This document shows, one piece after another, positions 34,854 to 45,845 of a DNA stretch of 64,000 bases. The translations under genes and the position numbers were made by a program. The stretch is from Adiantum capillus-veneris (taxonomy: Eukaryota; Streptophyta; Polypodiopsida; Polypodiales; Pteridaceae): positions 89,783,384 through 89,847,383 of the forward strand of contig CM043944.1 in the NCBI GenBank assembly GCA_014529385.2, written 5' to 3'. The notes below the pieces were generated by a model. The model was not told where the DNA came from. It saw nothing but the letters and a program-made list of their open reading frames with translations, and made no database searches. Each line of letters begins with the position of its first letter. Position 1 is the stretch's first letter.

Positions 34854-35868
34854 CCATTTTAATATATAGATGACAGCCTGGAAGCCCAGTTTAGTTGTCG
34901 CACCGCACGTGTCGCGTATGGGCTCAACTTTGCTACCAGTGGTGGTGGTAGAGACGATGGAGGGGATGTTGATGATGTGTCCACTGATGTCACCAATGAT
35001 GTGGACCCTGATGTGTAGCTTATGATTAGCACATCGCTTGGCATGTCGGTATGCAGGCTCAAGTTCGGCTCAGTTGTGCCCCCAAAGCCCTCTGCTAGCT
35101 CCATATCCTCCTTTGTTTCTTCCTCGATTGGAATGAGCAAGTACGGAGGACTTGGTCAGCATAGTCGGAGCCCCTCCCCACCTCAATTGATGTGGATGTA
35201 GGGTAGTCCCGAACAAAACGACCTGCGAGACTTCGCGCAAAAACTATGCACTTGAGCGGTGTAGCTTCTTGGCTGTTCTAATCTCTGTAGTACTCTTGAT
35301 GTAATCAGCTGAGGAAGACTTTGTCGAGGGGCTTTTTTTCCAGTAGAAAATGAAGAAGGGCTCAGCAAACAGGGGAAGGAGAAAGATAGAGAAGACCGGC
35401 TCTCATCCCAATTCCAAGCTCTGCTAAAGATCTCGTTCTGGTTTGAGCTACCTACAAGTCTGAAGCGTCAAAGTACATGATCCTTGCAGGTAGCTCCACT
35501 ACCTTGGGTGGACTTTTGCACGAGTCAATGATGTCTTCGTAAGTGACACTATTGCCCCCGCCCCCTCCTCAATGCTCGCACTCAACCTGTCTGTACCAAC
35601 GACAATGTTGGACCTCAACGTAGACGTTTCATTTTGTATTAGTCTGTGTGTATAGTGAGGTGTATCCTATCTTTGATTTCTTTCTGCCGCGCCGCAGACA
35701 ACCAATGTGCCAGAGGCGAAATTAGTCTCACTCGTTTTTCCTTGGTAGGGAACAAGTCATGTATAGGGGTTGAACTAGCAAACAAGTGGACGATGGTGCA
35801 GTGTCAACAATTATTAATGTGGAAAATTGGAATGGCCCCCTGTTAGGCAAGAAAGGTCTGCTGCTCGA

Positions 35869-35906
<38 letters not shown>

Positions 35907-36146
35907 CTGAAGAGAAGAGAGAGAAAGAGAGCGAATATTGAAGAGAGGTGTTGATACTTCCCGTGCGTGGGCAAGATCACACCGCAGCGGGAATCTAGAG
36001 AGAGAACGTGTTACCAGACTCTCGTATGTCGTAGAGAGATGAGAGAGAGAGAGGGAGAGAGATCGCAATTTTGACCCGATACAAACACATGATGGGAATA
36101 GGGATTGCGCGCAGCGGGACGGTGGCTCCGTGGCAAATGGCATGGC

Positions 36147-36181
<35 letters not shown>

Positions 36182-37043
36182 GCCCACCACCCACCCAGGT
36201 GACCCAACCACTCGGCACACACACACACATACACCATGATGATGGCTTCTCACGGTTTCAGCGGTGGTGAGGAATGAGCGTCCTCACTTTGAGAGAGTTG
36301 CGTGTGTGTTTAGAGAGAGAGGACATTATTTTCGTCCAACCTTAGGAGTAGGGGTACCCATTTTGGAAAAATCATGGAGGCAAGGAATCTAGAAGAGTTT
36401 CCTTTATTTTATATCAGTTTTATTGTGTCGTCAGCAGCAACATTAGCGTCCCAGGCAGCAACATGCTGACGAGTTTTGCGTTTTCAACAACCGATAGCGT
36501 CATCGACATTGTGGGACGAGCAAACACTTCCGATGAGCAATTGGGTCACCTACACACACTCTTTTTTAATAAATAAAGTTTTAGAGAGGGTTTGCAACGT
36601 GGGCATCTGGCTTCATTGCTTTTACATCCTTGGGTCGTGAAAATGGCCAGTTTTGGTTCGTGACTTTGAAGCAAAGTGATGGAGGCAGGAGCGAGTGGAA
36701 TCTGCGCAAATTTCAGCTAATAAACAGTTGTTCAAGGGACTTCCCTTTCGTCGAAACGCACTTACACTTTTTGGTCTAGGGTGTTAAAACTAAATCAAAC
36801 ACTCCCCAAAGTTCAAACCGATTCGCTTTTGCTCTTTTTTTATGCCTGAAATGTGAGCTACCCTACTAAACAATAGGATACACTAGCTACGTTTAGAACA
36901 CTCTCATAGCAGTGGCTCGATCAAACTTTCACAGGACACATAATTAAAGACACCATTGGTTACCATGATTGGTTGCGTGTTGTTCTCTAATACTGTTTCA
37001 TAAGTTGGTGGCAATTTTCATTACCATAAACTTAGTGAGGTTG
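34363..37043. other. Intergenic sequence with microsatellites
   Basis: No supported gene. It contains (GC)n(CA)n at 34720-34744, a T run at 34770-34784, CT at 34815-34850, and AG at 35871-35902 and 36149-36180. A 93-codon minus frame at 35140-34859 is not recognised and has no conserved motif. Confidence 0.5.
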
Positions 37044-37110
37044 CCACCGAGATCGTAACCTAGTGGTTAAAGCGGACGTGTGGTACGCCCAAGTTCGGTG
37101 CTCGGGTGCC
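37044..37110 (+). repeat. tRNA-like SINE head (weak)
   Basis: TAACCTAGTGG (box A-like) at about 37056, followed 40 bp later by AAGTTCGGTGCTC (box B-like). The spacing suits an internal RNA polymerase III promoter of a plant SINE, but box B is poor and no A-rich tail follows. Confidence 0.35.
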
Positions 37111-37602
37111 TAAATGTTAATATACATATATTATAAGTAAATATGACACTAGAGAGAAATTGGCTCCTGGATTGTGGTTGAGTCCCTACTAGCGTGGTAG
37201 GCCATCTCCTTTCATATTCATATTTGGGATAATGATGAATAAAATCCACTAACACAATTTTATTTTGTCAAATCCATGATGTTAGGGCCTCCCGAGCCCA
37301 ATTGCATAGACCTACTTCACACAACGAGTAACAATCAGAGAGTATTTCCTCCTTCCAAAGACCTTGTCTACCTTGGGAAACTCTCAAGTAGGAAGAGCTC
37401 CTCAGCACTAAGTGACACCTATATTTAAAAGGGGGAGGCAATGGGATCAAAGGCGGAAAAGTTCACACACGAAGGTTGGGAAGATCATAGTTGCAAATAC
37501 CAAATCAGAAACTAAACTTGGACATGTACTAAACCTGAATAGCTTGTGCAATGCATGTTAACTTACAATATAACGTTATAAAAATGGTTGTGGATATACA
37601 AT

Positions 37603-37804
37603 GCATGCGTGGGTGAGGTGGTTAGTCTATGTGACCCTAAACTCGGACTGCGAGGTCACGGGTTTAAATCTTCTCGTCACACCTCGTTTTTCTTGTTGTG
37701 GTTAGGTTTAATGTACCTCACTTTTTGGTAGCATGGCCGATTCTCACTAACAAACCCCACCCCCCACCCCCCCCACCCCCCCCCCCCCCCCCCCCCAAAA
37801 CCCA

Positions 37805-37835
<31 letters not shown>

Positions 37836-37845
37836 CACACACACG
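37603..37845 (+). repeat. tRNA-derived SINE with A-rich tail
   Basis: The head has box A-like TGGGTGAGGTGGTTAG (37610-37625) and box B-like GGGTTTAAATCTT (37660-37672), after a stretch like an anticodon arm (CTAAACTCGGACTG). A body of about 100 bp follows. It ends in a C-rich run, then about 20 A and (CA)n (37757-37845). A tRNA-like head, short body and A-rich 3' tail define a SINE. Clear target duplications are not visible. Confidence 0.6.
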
Positions 37846-37869
37846 AATTAAAAAATGAGGAAATTCAAT

Positions 37870-40345
37870 AAATCATAGATCGAGTCAAAAGAAGGAAGAT
37901 AGTGGCCCCTCACCTAGCCCACCTCTTCGGCCAACCCATCACAAAGGGGGAGGTTAAAGAAACTATTGCTGACTCAAAGCTAGCAAGTCTCTAGGTATTA
38001 ATGGTATTCCAAATGAGTTTTTTTACAACATGTCAAGATTTCAACATCCCCTATATCTTGTTGGTTTGAAAAGAGGACACTAGAAAAGGAGCTCTTCCTC
38101 TTACTATCAACATTGGAGCTGTTAGGTTAACCCATAAAAGGGGCCCTAAGGAGGAACTAGGTAATTAGAGACCTATAACTTGGTTGATTTCTGTGTACAA
38201 AATTTTTGCCCTTTTCCTAGCTAAGATTCTTAGCGATGTCATGCACATTATCATCTTGAAAGAGCAAAAAGGATTTATCAAGAGCAGGTTCATTCTTGAT
38301 GCCATTGTCACTCTATGGGAGGGCATGGAATATGCTATGGAGACAGAGCAAGATTTTTACTTTTTCAAAATAGACTTTGATAAAGCCTATGGAAGAATGG
38401 AGTGGAGTTTCATTATGCAGTCTCTTTTTGACATGGATTTTGGCAAGAAGTTCATTGAATTTATTCAAGTTTTATTTGGCAACGCGTATACTAAAATTGA
38501 AGATATTGATCAATCAACATAATGTATGTTTCTAATGAGGTCCTAAAGGCAAGGATGCCCAATTGCCACTTTACTTTATGGCATTTCCTCATATGTTCTA
38601 GGATGGTTAATCAAGCACTATATGCAAGAGGAAAGATTAAGGTGATTAAAATCCGTGGAGTGGATCAAGATATTTGTCTACAACAATTTGCAGATGACAC
38701 TAATGCTTTTCTGAGTGCAAATTCTAAGTTAGTGGACACTTTTATGGGTTATCTACAAGCTTTTTGTTCTGCGAGTGGTTCTCAAATTAACCACCAAAAT
38801 ACTAGCTTCAAAACTTCAGATGGTATAGTCCCTCAGTCAGTAACTCAAGCAGGTTGTGATCTAATTATGGATGGATAGATTTTTGGGCTTTGGGGTATTC
38901 CTACGGGTTTTAAGGTCGCAATGGCTCAAAGGCGGCAATGGGTGCTTTAAAAGTTTAGAGGAAAGGTGTTTTTATGTGCAATCCTACCATCCAAACTTGT
39001 ATGCCAAAGTTTTTGTTCTAAATCATTATGTTCTATCATCTCTGATATACTTTTTTTCTTGTTAGAGACCAAACAAGTCTCAGATAAAACATGTGATCTG
39101 AATCGCTAAAAGGTTCATGTGGGGAGACAATGAGGACATAACCAAAGTGCTCAAAAGTCTCTTGGAAAATCTACATCTATTGTAAAACAAGGAGTGGGCT
39201 TGGCATTCTCAACATAGAAAATCAGACCGCTAAAATGGCAACAAAATGGATCATGAGATCCTTGTCTTCACAGGACTACTGGTCCTTCCTCCTAAAAGGA
39301 CACTCTAACAAGTTTTTTCTACAAGATTATAAGTCTCGATTGAATCTCTCTCTATGGGACCTCATCATCTCCCTTGCCACCATCAAAACAGTTGGTACCT
39401 CTCTTTCTTGCAACCTCTTGAGAGCATGGTTTTATCTTAGGAAGCATTGGAATGTTCATGTATCCATTTATGGAATTCTTGCTACAAGACTCAATCTGGT
39501 TTGGGCATATATTAACCAAGATCACATCCAGACTAACTTTTATGTAGGTTGGAGTTTCTTAAGCAACATTTATGCAGACAAAGGTTTCAGCAAGGCAGAG
39601 GAATTTCTTTGCCTACTTTAACATCAAAAGCATATCAATTTTTTTCCAAAATATCTCCTTTTGATGAAGACCTTAAAAGGAAGTCAACTCTAGGTGGAAA
39701 GTGCAGTGTAGGAGCAAACAACGGGTGCACATGCTCAAGTGTGTGTGCGCTTTTCCCACTCTAATAAGACAAGTATGCTAAGGTGGATTGTGCTTCTTCA
39801 TGGGTTTTGGACTACACACAGAGCTCTAAAAGCCAAGATAGGACAGGGACTGTGCCCACGATGTGGCGCAAGTGAAGACCTCGGAGACTTTTCTGTCGAT
39901 TGTCTAGGCAACTATGATATATTGAAGATACTCCAAGGTAGTTGTGGATCTCTTCACCTTGAGAAGTTCGAAGTCCATGAGGGAGAATGCAAGATATTTT
40001 AGTACGGAATATGTGGAGGAATGCCTACTTATGGCATTGTTGGTGTGCTAGAATGAAGTTATGTTTAGAAACACTTCAAGCTCCCGTTCCTACACCTTGC
40101 TCTTTCAACTTAGAAGATCTATTGAGCTGTGTTTGGGTAATTTATGAAAGATGTCTCCTCTGAGCCTTCGTACTTTGCCCGACGATGTACAAGATGGACA
40201 TCTTGGAAAGGTGTCATGCTTAGCTACTATTCCAAGGATAGGCTCATTACCTGGGGATGACTGCTTATCCCTCTAAATTTTGTAAAAGGGAGTGCCTCTT
40301 TCCCCACCTTTGAAGCATGAATGTTCTTCTCTTTTTTGCTTTTTA
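37870..40345 (+). pseudogene. LD: L1-like LINE ORF2, RT to zf-RVT, 5'-truncated and degraded
   Basis: RT starts near 37980 (a frame gives ..GINGIPNEFF-like residues). It is clearest at 38184-38522 with LKEQKGFIKSRFILDAI, WEGMEYAMETEQ and KIDFDKAYGRMEWSFI (first catalytic Asp present), and at 38522-38878 with the active site QQFADDTNAFLS. Later frames (39235-39621) cover the post-RT region. At 39739-40002 a zf-RVT-like end reads CPRCGASEDLGDFSVDC, with His replaced by Ser/Val in the ribbon. Several stops break the frame. The endonuclease is missing: sequence left of 37860 is the SINE tail and CA repeat, so it is a 5'-truncated copy. Confidence 0.85.
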
Positions 40346-40598
40346 ATACATTTTGGTTATGCTTTTTTTTAAAAAGGATTTCATGTATAAAGACAATAAA
40401 GGAAAGACATGTTTCATCAATAAGAACATGTTGAAACTAGTGGTGCAATGGAAAAGAAAAAAGAAGGGTCCATGCTAAGTTCCATTTGAGATGCTTGGAA
40501 GTTTACATGCACAAAAGAAAAAGTATTGTATGATCTACTTTTTGGTGACTAGATTCCATTGATGCATTTGATTGGAGCAAGGGGCTAATGTTAACACA

Positions 40599-42145
40599 TG
40601 TAATGGAAATAGCCAATGAACTTTGAGAATAGCACAAAGTGAGCATTTTTGTGAGACTAATTTGAGAACATGGAGGGTGAACTTAATTAGTGGTAGCAAC
40701 ATAACCATACATTTAATTAACTTGGCATGAAAAATACTTTTGCAAGAGAGAGAGAGATATAGATAACTTGACAACAATTGAGGATCGGATTTATGTGGAG
40801 CCGGTCCCCCGTCCAATAGGCTTTTGTATTATAGATTCTCCCATCAAGGGTGACTTGGTGCAATACAATTTTTGTGTTCCTTATGGCCTAGGTGATGCAA
40901 TGAAGATGGAAAGCTTCATGCATCACAAGCATAACATAATCTTTGTAAAAGCATTAACCATCCCTGGCCTCAGTCCCAAGTCCTCAAACACCTTCAAAGG
41001 TGGAGAAAGCTAGCGGGGAATGAGGGTAGGGAAGAGGAAGAAGAAGCATTCGTAGGAGAAAGAAATAGTTCCTTACTTATCATCACTCTTCTTGCTTAGC
41101 ATAGCATAATAGCATAGTAATGAAGATGAAGAAGATGGCAAGCTTAAGCATTGAAGCATGGCTCTTGGTTGGATTTGCATTCCATAGCCAAGAGTGTTGA
41201 TGTAGACTCTCAACTTCTCAACAAGCTTGGAGAAGGAGATGGAGCTCTTGCACTTTGCACTTCACACAATGAAAGTGTGTGTAGCCCCTTAGCTTCCTTG
41301 GTCGACCACCCCTTGTAGCTCATGCTAGAAGATGATTGGACCCCTACAAGCCTAACCAATCACATGCAGGGTGCATATCAAGCAACCATGCTAGCCTTGG
41401 GACAAGTGTCCCCCCTTCCCCTTTGAGAGAGAGGAGGTGATAAATACATAATAAATTAAATTAGCTAAATTAGCTAAATTAGCTAAATTATCATTGGACC
41501 CCTTCAGAGGCCAATCAATAAGATTTAGGCACACCATGAGGGCAACATGAAGAGAACTTGACAAGTGTCCTAGTTACTTCTTTAGAATATGCTTGACTTG
41601 TGTGAGGGTATGTGTGTTCTCTATCTAGCTCCTACAATGAGGGTTCTCCCCCCCTTGAGTAGGGATCATGTTGACTTTTGGGAACACCTTGAACCCTTCA
41701 AGCTTGTGGAAGGTTCTCACTCCAAGCTCAACTCTATCAAGCCTGGAGAAGATTCCCACATCAAGCTCAGCCCTAGCACCTCAAGCACCTTAGTCATCAA
41801 GCACGACAAGCACCTTAGTTTGCAAGCATGACAAGAACCTCAAGCTTGGGCCGGGGTCCCATCTAAAGCATAGCCCTAGCTTGCCTAAGGTCAAAGGACT
41901 TTTTAACACTAACCTTTGGAGGTCTTTAATGAATCTAACCCTAAGATCTTTAAGCTCCATTAGGTAGAATTGCTCTTTGACAGACCATCTCTCATTTGGA
42001 CCCCTTTAACCTTGGCCCCGTGTTCAGACAGATCCATAAGTACATGTCTATATTCTAACCCTTGTTCTCGTTTATTCTCCCATATTAAATGATCAGTTTC
42101 ATATGAGAAAATCATTTGGGTTGGTTAGGTATTAGATTTATGACA
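40599..42145 (-). repeat. Solo gypsy LTR (1547 bp) with target-site duplication
   Basis: It begins TGTAATGG and ends TTATGACA, the outer ends of the G2/G4 LTR family in minus orientation, with no internal sequence on either side. Both ends are flanked by ACACA (40594-40598 and 42146-42150). It contains the conserved block (40768-41013) and a 9-bp tandem run TTAGCTAAA near 41459-41490. It arises by recombination between the two LTRs of one insertion. Confidence 0.93.
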
Positions 42146-42150
42146 ACACA

Positions 42151-42619
42151 CCTAAAATACTATGAGTTCTATTATGACAAAACATTGTAAGGTGCTTTTA
42201 TAGTGTCCTCTAGGTTAAGGGTTCAAGCATCAGTCTAGCTATGGCAATTGATGTTGACTTGGGAGGTGATTTAGTAATGTGCCTGAGTGTGTGATCTCAG
42301 AAAGTGAGTTAGGAAAACCAAATGCACTAAAAAAAAAATTTGCTTTCTCTCGTGTTTCCCACTTAAAATGCTTCACGATGGGGATATTTTTTAGTAGAAA
42401 ACGATTATTGACTGCTAGGTTGTAGAGATGAAATGGTTGTGTAGATCTCAAATTTTGAAACCCAAACAAACTATTGTGCCTATTGCGGTACTAACCTTGG
42501 TGCTTTGAACATCCACACTATGTGTGGCTTTGCCTAATGCAATCATCCTTTTGTATTAGCTTTCAGAGTGCAGGGCTAAACATTTTTTTGAAAGGTAATT
42601 TCTACAAACATAATTGGGG

Positions 42620-42662
<43 letters not shown>

Positions 42663-42915
42663 GTTCATTGTGTGTGTATATCTTTGTATATTAAGAGAAT
42701 AGCTAACAACCATGCCACTAAGGTCATAGCTTGACTACTTTGAGTTCGAGCATAGTGTTGTAGAGTATGACCCTATGTGCAAATCCATGTGTAATCCATG
42801 TTTGTCTCCATCATAATTTTGTGTCCACCTAACTAAGAGTCCTAGCTCTCTGTATGCCACATTTATAGTGGGATTGGAAATTTTTTTGTCTCTATTGCAC
42901 GATACACTGTTAAAT

Positions 42916-42962
<47 letters not shown>

Positions 42963-42973
42963 CTAGTCTCAAT
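42151..42973. other. Spacer with (AG)n and (CT)n tracts
   Basis: AG tract at 42620-42656 and CT tract at 42919-42959. No gene is seen. Confidence 0.6.
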
Positions 42974-43432
42974 CTCCTTCTTCCTCTCAATCTACTCTCA
43001 TACCCTGCTAGCTCTCACCATCTTCGAAGGTGTGTGAGGTCTTGGGTCTGAGAACGGGGATCATTAAAGTTGTGTTTGCTAAGTGTTTTGCTTAGTGCAT
43101 GAAGCTTTCATCTTCATTGCACTAGCTAGTCTTGAAGGAACACAAAGAATTGTATTGTACAATGTCTCTCTTGATGGGAGAAACCATAATACAAAGCCTT
43201 TTGGAGGGGGGACCGGCTCCATGCAAATCCGGTCCTCAACTGTTGTCAATAGTTTAATTTCTCTCTCTTTTGAAAGTATTGTTGATGCTATCCAACTAGG
43301 TGTTATGCTTTTTGTTGCTCTCTCCACCCAAGCACTCTTGTAATTCTCATTAGGAATCTATTCTAATGAAATGTCCACTATGTTCATGCTAATTTCCGCT
43401 ACACACAAGTTTTTAGGCCATTAAATGTTACA
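42974..43432 (+). repeat. G3 5' LTR, 5'-truncated (459 bp remain)
   Basis: It is identical to 51056-51514 apart from six substitutions that I counted by eye. The first 1.17 kb (the U3 and probable promoter) is missing; left of 42974 lies a CT tract. It ends AATGTTACA, one base before the primer site. It contains the perfect hairpin GGACCGG/CCGGTCC at 43210-43235. Confidence 0.92.
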
Positions 43433-43433
43433 T

Positions 43434-43445
43434 TGGTATCAGAGC
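43434..43445 (+). promoter_or_regulatory. G3 primer-binding site for tRNA-Met
   Basis: TGGTATCAGAGC, the 12 bases complementary to the 3' end of plant initiator tRNA-Met, one base after the LTR end. Confidence 0.95.
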
Positions 43446-43835
43446 ACAAGGTTTCTCTTTTCTTACTCAAGAAGGGAGGTCCTCAAGCTAGCTATAAATG
43501 GTTGGTATTATTAATTGCCTATGAGTAAGTAGAATAGGGATTTTTCAGCCTTGCAGTGCGCCTGCCTTTGTGCAGTTAATGGGGCAACACCGTCGAGAGC
43601 TATGGTCTTAATAGTGGAGTCCTACGGGGCTTGCCTACGGCTTAACCACTATTGAGCTATTAGAAGCTTGACAGGAGCTGGCGTTGTTTTGGTGTCGAAA
43701 GACCCTCTCTTCTATTCCTTGCAATTAATGGTATTCGAGCCGTGGGTACAGTAGCTTGAGTGCTTTTTCTAAAGGGGTAAAGAGGAGTAGCAACTAGGGC
43801 TTGAAGTGCCAAAGTACACCTAAAAAGTTGTTAGA
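43446..43835 (+). other. G3 leader
   Basis: Non-coding leader between the primer site and gag. Parts match the G4 and G5 leaders; the stretch around 43540-43600 differs from them. Confidence 0.7.
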
Positions 43836-45845
43836 ATGGCTGACAATAGTAAAGAGAGTGAAATTAATGTTGATAACTTTGATTTTGCTCATGAGCAAGC
43901 TACTAATGATGCTTCAATGCTTGTTAACTATCTTGTTTCTAGGCTTCAACAAGCCATGGGCAATCCATCTCTCCAAAGCGAAGTGCAACGGCAGCTCCGT
44001 GCTCACGGGATTCTCCAAGCTCATCACCATGACAAGAGAACACCTAGGAAGCCTCCTTGTGAGACTCCCAAAAGAGGTCTCCCTCCGATTCGAGAAGAAG
44101 AAGAGAATCCATACGAAGGGCTCAAGAATTTACTTCTTGATGATGCATCTCCTTCCCAAAGGAGAATTCGAGAGCCTCCACCGAAGGAACGAGAAAGAAG
44201 TGAGTCTCCCGCCACTTCGGCGGAGATGGCTCCACGAAGACGGCGGGCTAAATGCTCTCCATCACCACCAAAGCGGAGAAGACCATCACACTCTTCTCCA
44301 CGCCATAATTCAAAGAGGGATGATAAAAAGCAAGAGAAGAAAAAGGCGAGAAAGAGGACACCCTCTTCTCCATCTTCTTCATCCTCTTCCTCTTCTGAAA
44401 GTGATGGTAAAGACAACGAAGATCAAGACAAGAAAAAGGCGAGAAAGAGGTCACCCTCTTCTCCACCTTCTTCAAATTCTTCACCTTCTGAAACCTTCTT
44501 CAAATTCTTCACCTTCTGAAGAAAGTGATGGTGCAACCTTTGAACCATAAAAAAGAAGAGGCCATAGGAAATCCTATGCCGCATGGAAGAGGTCGTCCAA
44601 GTTGAAGAAATTCAAAGAGGGAGGGAAGAGCATCTCTTTCCTTACCTATGATGGTACCTTTGGTGCTACGGACAAAGTCTTGGCCTTTATCCAGCAATTT
44701 GATGCGGCGTTTGGAGATGAGGGCTTCACAGAGTCCTCTAAGCTACGTCATGTAGCTATGCACTTTCAAAAGTCCGCCAGGCAATGGTGGTCTAGCCTAC
44801 GGTGTAGCGCGGATAATGCGTCGTGCTCTCTACAGTGTGGGTGCCCCTCAGTGCAATGTGCGTGACAATCTCACTCAACCAAATGAAAACTCTCTCAGAC
44901 AAAATGAAACACAGAAATAACGGATAACAACATAGAAACAATGGATAACAATAGAGACACAACAATGGACCAGAACATGTGGACTCGACTAGCTCAAAGA
45001 ACCATGTACAAACCCTGGCGTGGCAGCACACTCCGCTCCAGCCCAGGACTCACAGGTACAAATGGGGTGTCGAGGCTCAGATGTGCAGGGATGGTGAAGC
45101 AGTGATCTGTGTAAGACTCTCTAGATGACTACGTGCAAGATAAGATAGGACTGCCCCCAAAAATGACTACTCATATGTATCACCATAAAGAGCCACCAAC
45201 GGCTCATAAATGTCAACCATGTGGTGACTTGGCCACCAGGTCCACTAGACCACCGTCGGGTCCGCCAGGCAATGGTGGTCTAGCCTACGGGCCAACGGTG
45301 AAGCTCCACGAACATGGAAAGCTTTAAGAGCTTCCATTATGAAGCAGTTTTTGGCCACCGATGCCAAAGACAAAGTACTCACCGAATGGCGAAGCTTAAA
45401 GCTCTCTCCCAATGAATCCATCCACAAATATGTAGACAAGTTTTGGGACCTACAACTCAAAGCCACTGTCTTTAAAAAGTTGGATTTTGGAGAGCAAAAG
45501 CAACAATTTTGTGCGTGCTTAACCGAAGAAATGGCGGAGTATGTCAACTCCCAAAGGCGACGTACCATATCGGCGGTAATACACCATACTATGGTGGCTT
45601 CACGAATCAATTTCCAAACGGGGGCTAAAAGAAATAATAAGCCCCCGGAAAACAAGGGTTCCAATGAGCCTAAGGGGAAGGACAATGTCCAAAAGTCTCC
45701 TAAGGGAAACTCTAACAAAGCTAAAGAGAAGGGAGTTTACAAAGGTAAGAACAAACTCTCTCCTGAAGAGCTTGAGCGTTATCGCAAGGATAACCGGTGT
45801 TTCAAGTGCGGCGAACAAGGGCATGCGTACCGTGCTTGTCCCTAA
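43836..45845 (+). pseudogene. G3: gypsy gag, frameshifted and interrupted
   Basis: Starts MADNSKESEINVDNFDFAHE (43836). A basic Ser/Arg/Lys-rich middle follows (APRRRRAKCSPSPPKRRR), then the capsid-like core (FLTYDGTFGATDKVLAFIQQ, HFQKSARQWW) and the zinc knuckle CFKCGEQGHAYRAC (about 45801-45840). Damage: a 28-bp tandem duplication (44465-44492, 44493-44520) shifts the frame; a TAA closes the restored frame near 44549; a 457-bp insertion at 44803-45259 splits the capsid region; a TAA at 45843-45845 separates gag from protease. Gag would form the virus-like particle; this copy cannot encode an intact one. The TAA before protease might be a natural gag-pol boundary, but G5 and G4 do not resolve this. 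Confidence 0.92.
44803..45259. other. 457-bp insertion in G3 gag flanked by a 31-bp direct duplication
   Basis: The 31 bp ending in GGTGGTCTAGCCTACGG occur at 44772-44802 and again, identically, at 45260-45290. The insert between (starting TGTAGCGCGG, ending CACCGTCGG) has no coding similarity to gypsy, no tail and no clear inverted ends. Gag resumes exactly after the second copy. Confidence 0.9.

Noticed and set aside
34859-35140. 93-codon minus frame
   Set aside because: Low-complexity Ser/Thr/Pro content, no motif, no neighbours supporting a gene.
35814-36237. Overlapping minus-strand frames rich in Ser-Leu
   Set aside because: They are translations of (AG)n/(CT)n microsatellites. Similar Leu-Ser frames at 5830, 6266, 10174, 11102 and 33609 were dropped for the same reason.
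44803-45259. The insert in G3 gag considered as a solo LTR, since it starts with TGTAG
   Set aside because: It does not end in CA, the flanking duplication is 31 bp instead of about 5, and no matching LTR is seen in the window.
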